The notes under the pieces were generated by a model, which was not told the origin of the DNA, searched no databases, and saw nothing but the letters and a program-made list of their open reading frames with translations. A stretch of 5,231 nucleotides of DNA. Origin: an uncultured Polymorphobacter sp. (GTDB lineage: Bacteria; Pseudomonadota; Alphaproteobacteria; Sphingomonadales; Sphingomonadaceae). The stretch covers positions 1-5,231 of the forward strand of contig CALMPZ010000073.1 in NCBI GenBank assembly GCA_937871645.1, read 5' to 3'. The position numbers were made by a program, and so were the translations under genes. Of this stretch, positions 4,904-5,231 are shown one piece after another. Position 1 is the stretch's first letter; each line of letters begins with the position of its first letter.

Positions 4904-5231
4904 ATGACTGATGCCAAGCACGCCACCCTGCCGCGCTGGTCCTGGATTGCGCCCGTCCTTGGGGTTGCAGGCGCCGCCGCCGCACTCGGACTCGGCATCC
5001 ACGGCGGGCTGCTTGCGGTCGTCATTTTGGCCGTCCTGATCGGCGCAGTACTGGCGTGCGTCCATCATGCCGAAACCATCGCACACCGCATCGGCGAGCC
5101 CTATGGCGCGCTGGTGCTGGCGATTGCGGTCACCATCGTCGAAGTCTCGCTGATCGTCACGCTGATGCTCGCGGGTGGCCATGATGCCGAAACGCTGGCG
5201 CGCGATTCGGTGTTCGCGGCGTTCATGATCG
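4904..5231 (+). CDS. chaA: ChaA-type calcium/proton antiporter, N-terminal part (truncated by window edge)
   Basis: 109 codons are present before the window ends, with no stop. The protein is an inner-membrane cation/H+ exchanger of the CaCA superfamily, ChaA group; E. coli ChaA exchanges Ca2+, Na+ and K+ for protons. After a short cytoplasmic start there are hydrophobic segments at about 14-32, 35-52 and 69-91. The stretch [20 protein letters not shown] (54-73), then VTIVEVSLI (76-84) and [12 protein letters not shown] (98-109), follows E. coli ChaA closely, including GEPYG (64-68) and the membrane-embedded Glu80 of the first exchanger repeat. The ATG at 4904 is preceded by a strong GGGGGA ribosome binding site five bases upstream. 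It is divergent from accA. Confidence 0.93.
   Translation, partial: MTDAKHATLPRWSWIAPVLGVAGAAAALGLGIHGGLLAVVILAVLIGAVLACVHHAETIAHRIGEPYGALVLAIAVTIVEVSLIVTLMLAGGHDAETLARDSVFAAFMI

Noticed and set aside
4737..4985. N-terminal extension of accA to 4985
   Set aside because: The extra residues are not AccA-like, would overlap the start of chaA, and the canonical [10 protein letters not shown] start is at 4736.
4889..5182. 97-codon open frame on minus opposite chaA
   Set aside because: Asp/Gln/Arg-rich complement of the ChaA membrane segments, which match the family well on plus.

Overview
This is a GC-rich bacterial chromosome segment that looks like ordinary core genome. Several features point to an alphaproteobacterium, most likely Sphingomonadales: a homologue of the mitochondrial complex I assembly factor NDUFAF5 divergent from comF, the run comF-grxC-nitrilase-DUF1178, and the residue patterns of AccA and ChaA. 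I see no transposon, phage, CRISPR, toxin-antitoxin or biosynthetic cluster, and no clear candidate for an undescribed system. The points of interest are small ones in gene structure and regulation.

Layout. Positions 20-96 hold tRNA-Arg(CCT) on the minus strand. Upstream of it, also on minus, lies a four-gene run whose transcription order is comF (2490-1735), grxC (1670-1413), a Nit1-like carbon-nitrogen hydrolase (1416-574) and a DUF1178 protein (577-152). The last three are chained by two ATGA stop/start overlaps. Divergent from comF, across 85 bp, an NDUFAF5-like SAM-fold protein runs on plus (2576-3346). It collides with a minus-strand MutT-type NUDIX hydrolase: both genes end on the same palindromic CTAG. 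The NUDIX gene follows accA (4736-3786), the alpha subunit of acetyl-CoA carboxylase carboxyltransferase. Across a 167-bp divergent region, chaA, a Ca2+/H+ antiporter, starts at 4904 and runs off the right edge.

How the genes relate. grxC and the Nit1-like amidase fit a glutathione theme: dithiol redox, and repair of deaminated glutathione. ComF and DUF1178 are conserved companions without an obvious shared reaction. The NDUFAF5 homologue suggests complex I maturation. MutT would sanitise oxidised nucleotides, AccA commits acetyl-CoA to fatty-acid synthesis, and ChaA exports cations.

The clearest oddity is the NUDIX gene. Its reading frame codes for the first beta strand upstream of the only conventional start codon, and an ATG in the neighbouring frame would restore a normal 142-residue protein if one C of a CCC run were absent. 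This suggests a frameshift, a sequence error or non-canonical initiation.
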